DNA of 64,000 nucleotides. Source: a virus. The number at the start of each line of letters is the position of its first letter. Within the stretch, counting starts at the first letter, position 1. Of the stretch, positions 1 to 8,550 are shown in pieces. The position numbers were made by a program, and so were the translations under genes. Below the pieces are notes generated by a model. It made no database searches. It was not told the origin of the DNA and worked only from the letters and a program-made list of their open reading frames with translations. Location of the stretch: positions 1 through 64,000 of IMG/VR virus record IMGVR_UViG_3300031812_000001; one strand, written 5' to 3'.

Positions 1-13
1 GGTTCTGCTTCCC

Positions 14-682
14 ATGCTCTATGCGGCGATGACCGTCGTTCTGCTCCAGCTCGCCCTCCTGCTGCATGAAGTAACCAGAGCAATCAGAACCCTGCCCGAC
101 CGGATCATCGAACTCGCCAGCTCCGAGTGCCAGGCCACAAGAGAGGCCGCGCTTCAGGCCATTGCCGCACTTCAGAAAGATGCGGTCAAAGAGATTGATA
201 CGACCAGATCTATGCTGATTGGACGCGCCGACCAAAAGATGGATCGAATCGTTTCCATATTGGATGAGCGCACCAGAGAGATCCAGAGGGACGTAGCCGC
301 TGCGTCGAGCCGGGCTACAGAAACCGCGACCACCGCTACGTCCCTCCTGGAAGATGCTCGTCCAGCGGTTCAGGCTTGGGCGAAGATCTCTCCAGAGCTG
401 GCGGCAAACACCCTGGGACTCGTGGCCGCCTCCAAGGTTACCGCCGGACAAGCTGCGCAGACCATGCGTGAGATCCAGCGGGCCACGCCGGACATCGTTG
501 CTTCGATTCAATCCTCCGCAACCGCCTCTCAGCAGGCGGCCATGTCTGCGGCGCAGACCTCTCAGAACCTTGCCATTATCACCAAGCCCGGTCCACGGTG
601 GCTGCGGTATTTGGGGATCGGCGCCGCTGTCGCCGTCCCCGCATCGCAGGTCGCAATTCCTGCGGTGTTGGCTGCGAAGTAA
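14..682 (+). CDS. Membrane-anchored coiled-coil protein in head gene cluster (5' end may be cut)
   Basis: A 222-residue reading frame whose first visible ATG is at 14. The frame stays open to the window edge, so the true start may lie upstream. Residues 1-20 are strongly hydrophobic and are followed by a long Ala/Thr/Ser/Gln-rich helical region with heptad-like spacing. A second hydrophobic stretch ends the protein (about 198-222). This looks like an anchored coiled-coil rod. It lies between the expected coat gene and the gp4-like adaptors, so a virion or assembly role is plausible, but I do not recognise the family. Confidence 0.6.
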   Translation: MLYAAMTVVLLQLALLLHEVTRAIRTLPDRIIELASSECQATREAALQAIAALQKDAVKEIDTTRSMLIGRADQKMDRIVSILDERTREIQRDVAAASSRATETATTATSLLEDARPAVQAWAKISPELAANTLGLVAASKVTAGQAAQTMREIQRATPDIVASIQSSATASQQAAMSAAQTSQNLAIITKPGPRWLRYLGIGAAVAVPASQVAIPAVLAAK

Positions 683-703
683 TTGAAAAGAAAGGAGAAA
701 TGC

Positions 704-1081
704 ATGAACAGGGTGCTGAATGCTGTAGCCCGAATCGGAAGGGCAATCACTTCGATTTTCACCGGAGCGCCCGACGCGCTGGTGGCCGCCGTGGAGACTG
801 CTTTGATCACGGCAAAGCCCTACTTCCCGTATGCGCTGGAGCTTTCCGAGCTTGCTGCCAAGGTGTTTACGCCGGGCGTCACTGTCGACGACGCCATCGT
901 CGCCTTCGCCAAGAAAGTCAACCTCGAACTCAACGAGGCCGGGATCATTGTGGCCGGACGAAGGCAGGGTGACATCATCCGGGATCTCGTTCGTTATGCC
1001 CTCCAGAAAGCATTCCCGGATGCGTCCACCCGGTGGCTGAACAGGGCCATCGAACTTGCCTACGCCAAGGTGAAGCCGTAG
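704..1081 (+). CDS. Small hypothetical virion-region protein
   Basis: A protein of 125 residues. The ATG at 704 is preferred over an in-frame TTG at 683 because AAAGGAG lies 7 bases upstream of 704. It begins with a basic amphipathic segment, continues with an Ala/Val-rich helical body and ends basic (AYAKVKP). It follows the coiled-coil gene after 21 bases and precedes the first gp4-like gene by 10 bases, so it belongs to the late virion operon. No family recognised. Confidence 0.65.
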   Translation: MNRVLNAVARIGRAITSIFTGAPDALVAAVETALITAKPYFPYALELSELAAKVFTPGVTVDDAIVAFAKKVNLELNEAGIIVAGRRQGDIIRDLVRYALQKAFPDASTRWLNRAIELAYAKVKP

Positions 1082-1091
1082 GGGGGAGAAA

Positions 1092-1775
1092 ATGCCTACT
1101 GGCCTGGACATCATCAAGGCGTCCATGAGGCTGATCGGGGTCCTCGCGCAAGGCGAGACCCCATCACAGTCCGAAGCCGATGACGCTCTAAGCCGGCTCA
1201 ATCTCATGTTGGCCGGATGGTCGGCTGAGCGAATTGCCGTCTATTCGAAAGAGGTTTTGACCGTCTCCCTCTCTGGGGCTCAAAGCTACACAATTGGACC
1301 GGGAGCGGACATAAACACCCCCGTCCGGCCTCCGTGCATCGAAGCGGCCAGCATTTCTAGCGTCGCTGGGTCACAGGTTCAGATTGAGATCGTTGATGAA
1401 AATGGGTGGATGAACATCCCAGATCGGTCCGCGACTGCAACCTTTGCCCTAAAGCTCTTCTACGACAGGAAATATCCTACTGGAACCATCTACTTGTGGC
1501 CGAGACCCGCCGCCAGCGGCAGTCTACAGCTTATCGTCTGGACTCCGCTTCCTTCTTTTACTCTAAACGACACTGTTGACTTGCCTCTGGGCTATCAGCA
1601 GGCAATCGAATTCAATCTGGCGGTAGCCTTGGCGCCCGAATATGGCAGGCCGGTTCCCGCGGAACTGGCGGCGCTTGCCGGAAACGCAAAATCGAGCCTT
1701 GCTCAGTTGAATATCAGCATGGTGTCAGCCGGCAAGGTTCCACTTCAACCCCAAGCCCCTCCGGGCAATGGGTAA
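1092..1775 (+). CDS. P22 gp4-like head-completion/tail adaptor, copy 1
   Basis: A 227-residue protein. The N-terminal helix pair (residues 5-45: DIIKASMRLIGVL, then ALSRLNLMLAGW) followed by a QSYTIGPG beta motif near 70-80 and a C-terminal YQQAIEFNLAVALAPEYGRP helix is the pattern of P22 tail accessory factor gp4 and related head-tail connectors. These bind below the portal, seal the packaged head and create the tail attachment site. GGGGGAG precedes the ATG. Two further paralogues follow immediately, so three adaptor-like proteins are made in a row. The family call is by motif recognition; the division of labour between copies is unknown. Confidence 0.75.
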   Translation: MPTGLDIIKASMRLIGVLAQGETPSQSEADDALSRLNLMLAGWSAERIAVYSKEVLTVSLSGAQSYTIGPGADINTPVRPPCIEAASISSVAGSQVQIEIVDENGWMNIPDRSATATFALKLFYDRKYPTGTIYLWPRPAASGSLQLIVWTPLPSFTLNDTVDLPLGYQQAIEFNLAVALAPEYGRPVPAELAALAGNAKSSLAQLNISMVSAGKVPLQPQAPPGNG

Positions 1776-1784
1776 GGAGGACCC

Positions 1785-2447
1785 ATGACAGCAAGAGAGA
1801 TCATTACCGCAGCGCTCCAATGCATTGGGGTTCCTGCGCTTGTTGACCCGAACAACAGCGCCCTCGGCGCCCTCAACAGGATCTTGGACTCGTGGAATGC
1901 ATCTGGACTCTACGTCTATTCTGTTCTGGTTCACCAGTATATCCTGACCGTCGGCCAAAGATCCTACACCATTGGGCAGGGCGGACAAATCAACATCCAG
2001 CGTCCAGTAAAGATCCAGGCTGCCGCGTGCATCTCGGGCGGGGCGAGATTTCCTGTAGAGGTCGCGGATTCAGAAAGATGGAACAGTCTGATTTTGGTGG
2101 ACGACATGACCGGCAGCGTCATTCTGGCGCTGTACAACGACTATGCCTATCCGATTTCCACAATCCGCGTCTGGCCCACGCCATCAGCGGCCTCAACGCT
2201 GGAACTGCATGTATGGGCACAACTTGAGAAATTCAGCGCCCTTGACTCGAACGTCTCTTTCCCGCCCGGCTACGACCGTGCGCTGATTTACCAGTTGGCT
2301 GCTAACCTGGCGCCGTCTTTCGGTCGAGTCATAGGTCAAGACCTGGCGGCCCTCGTGGAAGACTCAAAGGCAATGTTGATCGCCAGCAATAAAGCCCTTC
2401 CCGGAGTCTTGCCGGTTCCAGCTAAAGTCGAGGAACGAGCGCAATGA
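1785..2447 (+). CDS. P22 gp4-like head-completion/tail adaptor, copy 2
   Basis: A 220-residue paralogue of the preceding gene, starting 9 bases after it behind AAGGAGG. It keeps the same landmarks in the same order: short N-terminal helices with LNRILDSWNASG, QRSYTIGQG near residue 63, a conserved YPISTIRVWPTPS strand, and the C-terminal YDRALIYQLAANLAPSFGR helix. It overlaps the next gene by 4 bases (ATGA), so translation is probably coupled. Inferred role: neck/connector protein acting with copies 1 and 3. Confidence 0.75.
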   Translation: MTAREIITAALQCIGVPALVDPNNSALGALNRILDSWNASGLYVYSVLVHQYILTVGQRSYTIGQGGQINIQRPVKIQAAACISGGARFPVEVADSERWNSLILVDDMTGSVILALYNDYAYPISTIRVWPTPSAASTLELHVWAQLEKFSALDSNVSFPPGYDRALIYQLAANLAPSFGRVIGQDLAALVEDSKAMLIASNKALPGVLPVPAKVEERAQ

Positions 2448-3241
2448 GTTCCCCCGTTGTCCCTGCCTTTCCCGGAACAGCCCCTTGGAACGCAGGTGTC
2501 TTTGGCGGTCCTGGCTCCACGGTCGGATCAGACATCATCTACCCTGCCCTTCGATTGATCCGAGTCATCCGCCCGGGCCACGGACCCCAAAGCGAAATCC
2601 TAACCGAGGCGCTGGCTTGCCTGAATGCGCTGCTCGATGCATGGAATACAGAGCGGCTTACCATCCCATGCGTCCTCGGGCGCACCTTTCAGGTCGTCTC
2701 CGGCCAGCAGTCCTACACGATTGGTCCGACCGGACAGTGGCTTCTGGAAGAGAGGCCGCAGCGCATTGAGGGCGCGAGTCTGATCCGCAACCAGAGCGGT
2801 GGGTCACCCATAGAGATTCCGCTGAAGATCCTCATTTTGGATGAGTGGCAGGCCATCCCGGTTAAGGCCATTCAATCGCCAGCCCCTCAGTCTCTCTATT
2901 ACGATCCGTCACTAAATCTAGGAAATGGAACGGTTTACGTCTATCCCGTTCCGACTGAGGCCAACGACATCGTGCTTCATCTTTGGAATCAGCTCAAGCA
3001 GTTTGAGTCACTTTCGGACCAGTTTGTGCTGCCTCAGGGATATCTCAAGGCGTTGCAGTACAGCCTGGCCGTCGAGCTTGCCCCAAGGTATGAAAACTCA
3101 GTTCTGAGTCCGCTCGTGATCGACACGGCGGTGAAATCAAAAGCGCAAATCAAGTCAATGAACGTCGTCCCGCTTCCGCTTCGGTGTGACGAAGCGCTGG
3201 TTGCGCGGCGCGGCGGATTCGATTGGAGAACCGGAAGATGA
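2444..3241 (+). CDS. P22 gp4-like head-completion/tail adaptor, copy 3 (extended N-terminus)
   Basis: A 265-residue third paralogue. It has the shared motifs (LNALLDAWNTERL, QSYTIGPTG, NGTVYVYPVPTEA, YLKALQYSLAVELAPRYEN) plus an N-terminal extension of about 25 Pro/Gly-rich residues and a Arg/Gly-rich tail. Its ATG overlaps the previous stop, and its own stop overlaps the start of the fibre gene (ATGA at 3238). The extension may contact the portal or the gp10-like protein; this is inference. Confidence 0.73.
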   Translation: MSSPVVPAFPGTAPWNAGVFGGPGSTVGSDIIYPALRLIRVIRPGHGPQSEILTEALACLNALLDAWNTERLTIPCVLGRTFQVVSGQQSYTIGPTGQWLLEERPQRIEGASLIRNQSGGSPIEIPLKILILDEWQAIPVKAIQSPAPQSLYYDPSLNLGNGTVYVYPVPTEANDIVLHLWNQLKQFESLSDQFVLPQGYLKALQYSLAVELAPRYENSVLSPLVIDTAVKSKAQIKSMNVVPLPLRCDEALVARRGGFDWRTGR

Positions 3242-5832
3242 GAAAAACCGCATTACTGATTCTCTCTGTTTCTCTTCTCACTGCTGGCCTTCTTGCGCAG
3301 AATCCGAATCTGCCGGTGTTCCCGAACAGCATTGCGCAAGACAAGCACCTGCTCGTCGCCGTGGATTCTTCCATGTCGGTGCTCGCTGCAAACATCAACC
3401 AAACAACTCTTTCGATTCCGGTTGCGGACGGGACAAAATTCCGGGCCTATCAGGTGGTGAGAATCGACAACGAGAGCATTCTGATCTGCTCGGTGAACGG
3501 AAACATCCTCAATGTCTGCAATGATGGAAGGGGATTTGGCGGGTCAACCCCAGCAATACACGGAGCGGGAGCGGAGGTCAAGGGGCTGATATACGCTTGG
3601 CACCATAACCAATTGGCGGCTGAAATTAAGGCAATCCAGCAAGCGTTGGGGGTGAACCTGTCTTCTGTGGCCCCTGCCCAGCATAATCACGATGCCCAGA
3701 ACATCACGTCTGGAACGCTCCCGGTCAGCCGCGGCGGTACCGGAGCCTCCACCCCTGAGGGAGCTCGACAGGCCCTCTCTACAGGCTACGTCAGGGTGCA
3801 GGCCAATCCACCCGCGAGCTGTTCCGTCGGCGACCTGTGGTTTGACTCCGACGCAACCCCAGGGAAAAATTGGTTCGGATGCACGGCTGCGAACACGTGG
3901 ACGTTGCTTGGGTCCAGCTCCATCGAATGGGGGAGCATCACCGGAACGCTATCGAACCAGACGGACTTGCAGGCGGCCTTGGACGGAAAGGCCAACGCCA
4001 CCCACAACCACGACAGCACCTATCAGGCCCTCAATCAAAAGAATCAGCCCAACGGCTACGCCGGACTGGACGGTTCTGGAAAGCTGTCTGCTTCGCAGGT
4101 TCCAGATTTGAGCAGCGTTTATCAGCCTCTCGACAGCGACCTGACGGTCATCGCCGGGCTGTCGTGCAGTTCTGGGCAAATCATCAAGCGCAACGCCAGC
4201 GGACTTTGGGAATGCGCGAATGACGCCACCGGAGGAAGCCCAACGTGGGGATCTATCACCGGAACGCTGTCGAACCAGACGGACTTGCAGGCTGCTCTGG
4301 ACGGCAAGGCCAACGCAACCCACAATCACGACAGCACCTATCAGGCGCTCAGCCAAAAGAACCAAGCCTATGGCTACGCCGGACTGGATGCCTCCGGCCT
4401 GCTGGCTGTTTCTCAAATCCCCGGCCTTCCAGCCTCCAAGATCACCAGCGGGCAGCTTTCGACAGCCTACGGCGGAACCGGACGAGGGGTGACCTGGACG
4501 CCCGGCTCCATGCTATTCATCAACTCCTCGAATGTCTTTGAACAGGACAATGCCAACCTGTTCTGGGACAACACCAACAAGCGCCTGGGTATTGCAACAA
4601 ACGCCCCGACGACTTCTCTGGATGTTAACGGCATCGTCCGCGCCAGAAATGGTTTCCGCATCAGCTCGTCGCCAGCGGCAGGCACATACCTGCGCAGTAA
4701 TGGCTCTGAATTTGTGGAGAGTTCAATCCAGGCTTCCGATTTGCCTGATTTAAGCGAGACGTACCAGCCCAAAGACAGCGACTTAACCGCGATTGCTGGC
4801 TTGAGCTGTTCTAACGGGCAGGTGATCAAGCTGTCCAGCGGAGCGTGGGCCTGCGGCACAGACGAGCAGGGCGTCACGTCTGTTTCTGGCACAAGCAATG
4901 AGATCACGTCGAGCGGCGGGGCGACCCCCACTTTGAGCATCGCCGACACATTCCGCATCACAGGCAAAACAGCAACCGCCCCGGTGAAAGCCGCAACGTC
5001 TTTGCCGGCAACCTGTGCTATTGGCGACCTGTTCTTCAAAACAGACGCCACAGCAGGCCAGAACATGTATGGCTGTACGGCCACAAACACGTGGACCCTG
5101 TTGGGCGACGGAGGCGGCGGCAGCAGCGAGCCTTCTATCAATACATCTATCATCCAAGACTTTGAGGAATGGCTTTCACACGGAAATAACGCTACTGCAC
5201 CCGTGGGCCGTTTGGGTTGGACCGTCAACATGGACAACGGCAGCGGTGCAGCTACGGCCGGATACGAGTCTTATTCTTCTTATAACCTCATTGGTGTTGC
5301 GGAGATGGCCCCCGCTGGCGTCAACGCCCGCGTCACCCTGCATTTAGGCGCATATGGCATGGGCTATCGTTGGTTTGCCGCTGCCATTAACTCTTGGGAG
5401 TACCAGTTTGTCGTCCGCACCGATAACTACGAGAACACGCAAGTGTCATACATCGTCGGACTTGCTGACGCTGTAAGTCAGCAGCCGTCAAACGGAATCT
5501 GGGTGCGGTACCGTAATAACACCGGATGTACCGTAACAGGATCAGACTCCGGCTGGGTGTACGAAACGCGTTCCAGCGGCGCCAGCACCACTCAGGCGTC
5601 CGGCATGAGCGTGTCCACGGCTACGGTATACCGCATCCGAATCCGCAAGTCCGGCAGCGGCGTGGGATTTTCCATGTGTTCCGGCGGGCCAACATGTACG
5701 TTGGGCAGCGAAACGGTTATCACAACCAATATTCCAACAGCTAACCTGTCGCCATATATTCAGTCCGTTAGTTGCGGCGCCGGCTATCACAAATTGTTTG
5801 CAGACCGCTTTGATGTTCTGATTCAGAGGTGA
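3238..5832 (+). CDS. Tail fibre/spike protein with an N-terminal secretion-like signal
   Basis: A protein of 864 residues from the ATG at 3238, which overlaps the upstream stop; an in-frame TTG at 3223 is less likely. Residues 1-22 (MRKTALLILSVSLLTAGLLA) have the layout of a Sec signal peptide: basic start, hydrophobic core, small residues before QNP. The body is a modular fibre. It has HNHD motifs and the repeat TLSNQTDLQAALDGKANATH at nucleotides about 3930-4030 and 4250-4350, nearly identical at DNA level. Repeated DLSSVYQPLDSDLTVIAGLSC blocks recur three times. The last 250 residues are Gly/Ser/aromatic-rich and are likely the receptor-binding tip. A cleavable signal on a phage fibre is odd. 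Confidence 0.8.
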   Translation: MRKTALLILSVSLLTAGLLAQNPNLPVFPNSIAQDKHLLVAVDSSMSVLAANINQTTLSIPVADGTKFRAYQVVRIDNESILICSVNGNILNVCNDGRGFGGSTPAIHGAGAEVKGLIYAWHHNQLAAEIKAIQQALGVNLSSVAPAQHNHDAQNITSGTLPVSRGGTGASTPEGARQALSTGYVRVQANPPASCSVGDLWFDSDATPGKNWFGCTAANTWTLLGSSSIEWGSITGTLSNQTDLQAALDGKANATHNHDSTYQALNQKNQPNGYAGLDGSGKLSASQVPDLSSVYQPLDSDLTVIAGLSCSSGQIIKRNASGLWECANDATGGSPTWGSITGTLSNQTDLQAALDGKANATHNHDSTYQALSQKNQAYGYAGLDASGLLAVSQIPGLPASKITSGQLSTAYGGTGRGVTWTPGSMLFINSSNVFEQDNANLFWDNTNKRLGIATNAPTTSLDVNGIVRARNGFRISSSPAAGTYLRSNGSEFVESSIQASDLPDLSETYQPKDSDLTAIAGLSCSNGQVIKLSSGAWACGTDEQGVTSVSGTSNEITSSGGATPTLSIADTFRITGKTATAPVKAATSLPATCAIGDLFFKTDATAGQNMYGCTATNTWTLLGDGGGGSSEPSINTSIIQDFEEWLSHGNNATAPVGRLGWTVNMDNGSGAATAGYESYSSYNLIGVAEMAPAGVNARVTLHLGAYGMGYRWFAAAINSWEYQFVVRTDNYENTQVSYIVGLADAVSQQPSNGIWVRYRNNTGCTVTGSDSGWVYETRSSGASTTQASGMSVSTATVYRIRIRKSGSGVGFSMCSGGPTCTLGSETVITTNIPTANLSPYIQSVSCGAGYHKLFADRFDVLIQR

Positions 5833-6043
5833 CCTGCATCGTAGCGCCCTTGCCATGCCTCAATTCAACGAAGCGCTGTTTGGACAACATCTTTTCGGAG
5901 AACCAATCCCTCAGCCCGGGGCGTCTCAGGCGGCCTCGCTGCTCGGGGTTGTTTCTGTACTGCCTGTGCGATTCGGGGTTGTTTCAGTGCGGCCCATGCG
6001 ATGCGGCTTCATCCGAATCAGCCGTTTTGTGAAGGACATGCAA
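5833..6043 (+). repeat. Intergenic stretch with a 30-bp tandem direct repeat
   Basis: This is the gap between the fibre stop and the next well-supported start. Around 5943-6002 a unit beginning TCGGGGTTGTTTC and ending TGCGAT occurs twice with a 30-bp period and a few differences. The gap is also open in the frame of the following gene from an ATG at 5855, but that ATG has no ribosome site and the encoded stretch (GVVSVLPVRFGVVSVRPMR) looks like translated repeat. I see no terminator or promoter that I would defend. Confidence 0.45.
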
Positions 6044-6331
6044 ATGAACCAACGTCCCATAGAACTCCGCCAATACGACGCCAAAGACGTGTACTGGGAA
6101 ATCTCGGACGGGACCATTCAGTCTGTAACCTGGTTCAGTCTCGTAATGTTCCCACAGTCCCCGCCCGGCACACAAAGTCTTGTCATTCAGCCTCTCTCAA
6201 ACACCAGCACCAAGGCTTTCGCCAGAATTTCGGGCGCCTCAAAGGGCTCGTTGCACAAGCTCACTGCGGTGATCTGGCTTACGGACGGGCAGTCTAGGGA
6301 GTGTTCCCGGTTCGTGCTTGGAGTGGATTAA
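6044..6331 (+). CDS. Small beta-rich virion-region protein
   Basis: A protein of 95 residues from the ATG at 6044, chosen because GAAGGA lies 7 bases upstream; the longer in-frame start at 5855 lacks a ribosome site. The sequence is rich in predicted strands, with polar turns (DAKDVYWEISDGTIQSV, SRFVLGVD). Its TAA is followed directly by the ATG of the gp10-like gene. A virion accessory role is likely from position, but the family is unknown. Confidence 0.6.
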   Translation: MNQRPIELRQYDAKDVYWEISDGTIQSVTWFSLVMFPQSPPGTQSLVIQPLSNTSTKAFARISGASKGSLHKLTAVIWLTDGQSRECSRFVLGVD

Positions 6332-8008
6332 ATGCAGGTTCCACTGTTCCAGGGCGGCAGCTACCTTTCGTCGAGTCCAAGATGGTCGGCGGACCGAACG
6401 CTGAATCTGTTCTCGGAGGTGGGCGAGAGCGGCGCGACCAGATCCAAAATGCGCCTGCGTGGGACCCCGGGACTGTCGTGGTTCTGTCAACTTCCCTACG
6501 GTCCGGTTCGTGGTTTTTGGGCGAACGAGTACCGCCTGTTTGCCGCGTCCGGGTCGTATCTATATGAGATATTTCCCAATGCAAGTTATGCCTACCTTGG
6601 AAACATCGGGAACGACGCCTCGAATTCTCCGGTGCAAATGTTCGCAAACGGGACTCAGCTTTTTATCGTTTCGGCAGGCAACTGCTATATCCACACTGGC
6701 GTAAATCTAATACAATGTGTCCTTGCGCAGATAAGAGGAACAATTAAAACCGTATCGTATACCGCGCACACCCGCCGCGACAGAGAAGACGTTTATCGCC
6801 CAATGGAAGGCGTCTCATCCGGCACGACAGTTCAATGGACCGGCGGCGACCTGTTTGATCCGACAATGGTTGGCGGCACAATCAAAATCAACGGGCAGAC
6901 AAAGCATGTGCTGTGGGTTAGCGACAACCGTGAGTTTCTTGTTGTGCAAGAAACCGATCTGGGAAGTCTGGTTGACGCACCGTATGAGGCCGACATCCCC
7001 GTCAAGGCAAAGACGGGCGCCTTCATAGACGGGTACTTTGTGGCGGCCCCGGAAAGCCACAAGTATTTTTACATCAGTGACCTGTACAACGGACTGACCT
7101 GGGACCCGTTGGATTTTGCGGTGAAGGAGGGCTGGCCCGACAATATCGCGTGCGTTCTGACCGATCACGGGGATCTCTGGTTGATGGGGAGGGAAACCAT
7201 TGAAGTCTGGAGGAACACCGGGAACCCGGACTTTCCGTTCGAGAGGTTTCTTCCGGGCTTCATCCAACAAGGCGTTGTCGCGCCATTCAGCGTAGTCCGT
7301 TTCGCTGATGGAGTGGCATGGTTGGGCGGAGATACTCGCGGCAGGTTGAGCGCGTGGCTCGCGCGAGGATACCAGCCGGTCAGAATCTCCACTCATGCCA
7401 TAGAGGAACAATGGGCCTCATATCAGGTGCCCGAAATCGCCGAAGCCTTCACCTACCGATACGAGGGACATGAGTTTTGGCAAATCACATTTCCGTACGA
7501 CGAGAAGACTTGGGTTTTCGATGCAAACACTAAATTATGGCACGAGCGTTCTTCCAGGGCCGAGGACAACAGCCAGAAAAGGCACCGCGCCAGGTGTTGC
7601 GCTTCGGTGTGGGGGAAAATCTTTGTTGGCGATTGGTACGACGGAAACATCTATCAGATGACCGGATCTGCTTATACAGACAATGGGACCCCCATCCTCA
7701 GAATGCGCCAGGCGCCCCACATGCTGGACGAGATGAAGAATCATTTCTACAGCCGCCTGCAACTCGATGTCGAGACCGGGGTTCAGGTCAGTTCGCCGGA
7801 GTTCAATCTATCGTGGTCCGATGATGGCGGCTATACCTTTAGACCTCCAATCACGGCCACCGGCGGCGACCTTAATGAGTACGCCAAACGCGTAGTCTGG
7901 CGCCGGCTTGGAAAGAGCAGGGACCGGGTTTTCAGGATCTCCTCGGAAGCGCCCATTCCGCATGTTTGGATTGACGCATACGTGGACGTACTGCCTGGGA
8001 ATAGCTGA
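6332..8008 (+). CDS. P22 gp10-like packaged-DNA stabilisation protein (tail hub)
   Basis: A 558-residue protein. The start (MQVPLFQGGSYLSSSPRWSA) followed by RTLNLFSE and a long beta-propeller-like body matches the P22 gp10 family, which sits below gp4 in the tail hub and helps keep packaged DNA inside. P22 gp10 is 472 residues, so this copy is somewhat longer. Recognisable family segments include GMRLRGTPGL-like, LVDAPYEADIPVKAKTGAFIDGY-like and WLGGDTRGR sequences. It overlaps the next start by one base (TGATG), indicating translational coupling. Confidence 0.82.
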   Translation: MQVPLFQGGSYLSSSPRWSADRTLNLFSEVGESGATRSKMRLRGTPGLSWFCQLPYGPVRGFWANEYRLFAASGSYLYEIFPNASYAYLGNIGNDASNSPVQMFANGTQLFIVSAGNCYIHTGVNLIQCVLAQIRGTIKTVSYTAHTRRDREDVYRPMEGVSSGTTVQWTGGDLFDPTMVGGTIKINGQTKHVLWVSDNREFLVVQETDLGSLVDAPYEADIPVKAKTGAFIDGYFVAAPESHKYFYISDLYNGLTWDPLDFAVKEGWPDNIACVLTDHGDLWLMGRETIEVWRNTGNPDFPFERFLPGFIQQGVVAPFSVVRFADGVAWLGGDTRGRLSAWLARGYQPVRISTHAIEEQWASYQVPEIAEAFTYRYEGHEFWQITFPYDEKTWVFDANTKLWHERSSRAEDNSQKRHRARCCASVWGKIFVGDWYDGNIYQMTGSAYTDNGTPILRMRQAPHMLDEMKNHFYSRLQLDVETGVQVSSPEFNLSWSDDGGYTFRPPITATGGDLNEYAKRVVWRRLGKSRDRVFRISSEAPIPHVWIDAYVDVLPGNS

Positions 8009-8520
8009 TGCCATTCAACATCAGGCGCTCGCAACAGATTCAGGTTCCGGTTCGCAGCCCTCTCTTCGACGAAGTTGAAGGCGCAAGCGAGGGATCGAGG
8101 GAAAGATTTGCGCCCTTAAACCGAAACTGGATTCAGTTCTTTACGGCACTTGCGTCGAAAGCGACTTCAGCCGATGAAAACAGATACCGACCAGTGATTG
8201 TTCTGTCCGTCAACGGAACACTCGGGATTGGCTCTGATCTGACCCCCCGGCTTCGCTTTCCATTGGACATCAAGCCGACCGGAGTTCTAGCTGAGGTCAA
8301 GCAGGCCCCGGTTGGGGACTCCATCGTCTTGAAAATCTTATCTAATGAGACACTGTGGATGCAGCTTTCCATTCCGGATGGGCAGACCTCGGTTTCGGCA
8401 GCCCCGCAAGAAGTCGAGGACGCCCGACCCATCCCTGCTGGAAACAACATCCGCTTAGACGTCGTTCAAGTCGGAACCACATTTCCGGGAGCAGACCTTG
8501 TCGTGCTCCTGTACACGTAA
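8008..8520 (+). CDS. Hypothetical virion protein
   Basis: A 170-residue protein starting at the ATG that overlaps the gp10-like stop. It has an N-terminal charged segment with APLNRNWIQFFTAL, typical of small proteins next to podovirus tail hubs. A beta-rich C-terminal half resembles a bacteriophage surface or immunoglobulin-like fold (LRFPLDIKPTGVLAEV, LDVVQVGTTFPG). It lies between the stabiliser and the giant tail protein, so I infer a structural part, perhaps a chaperone or decoration of the tail. Confidence 0.6.
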   Translation: MPFNIRRSQQIQVPVRSPLFDEVEGASEGSRERFAPLNRNWIQFFTALASKATSADENRYRPVIVLSVNGTLGIGSDLTPRLRFPLDIKPTGVLAEVKQAPVGDSIVLKILSNETLWMQLSIPDGQTSVSAAPQEVEDARPIPAGNNIRLDVVQVGTTFPGADLVVLLYT

Positions 8521-8550
8521 TGCGTCTCAGCAAGCGAATCGGCATTGTCA

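Noticed and set aside
3949-5237. Minus-strand frames inside the fibre gene
   Set aside because: They arise from the repeated GC-rich fibre modules and contain no recognisable domain.
5855-6043. Longer N-terminus for the 6044 gene
   Set aside because: The ATG at 5855 lacks a ribosome site, and the added residues are the translation of a 30-bp tandem repeat.
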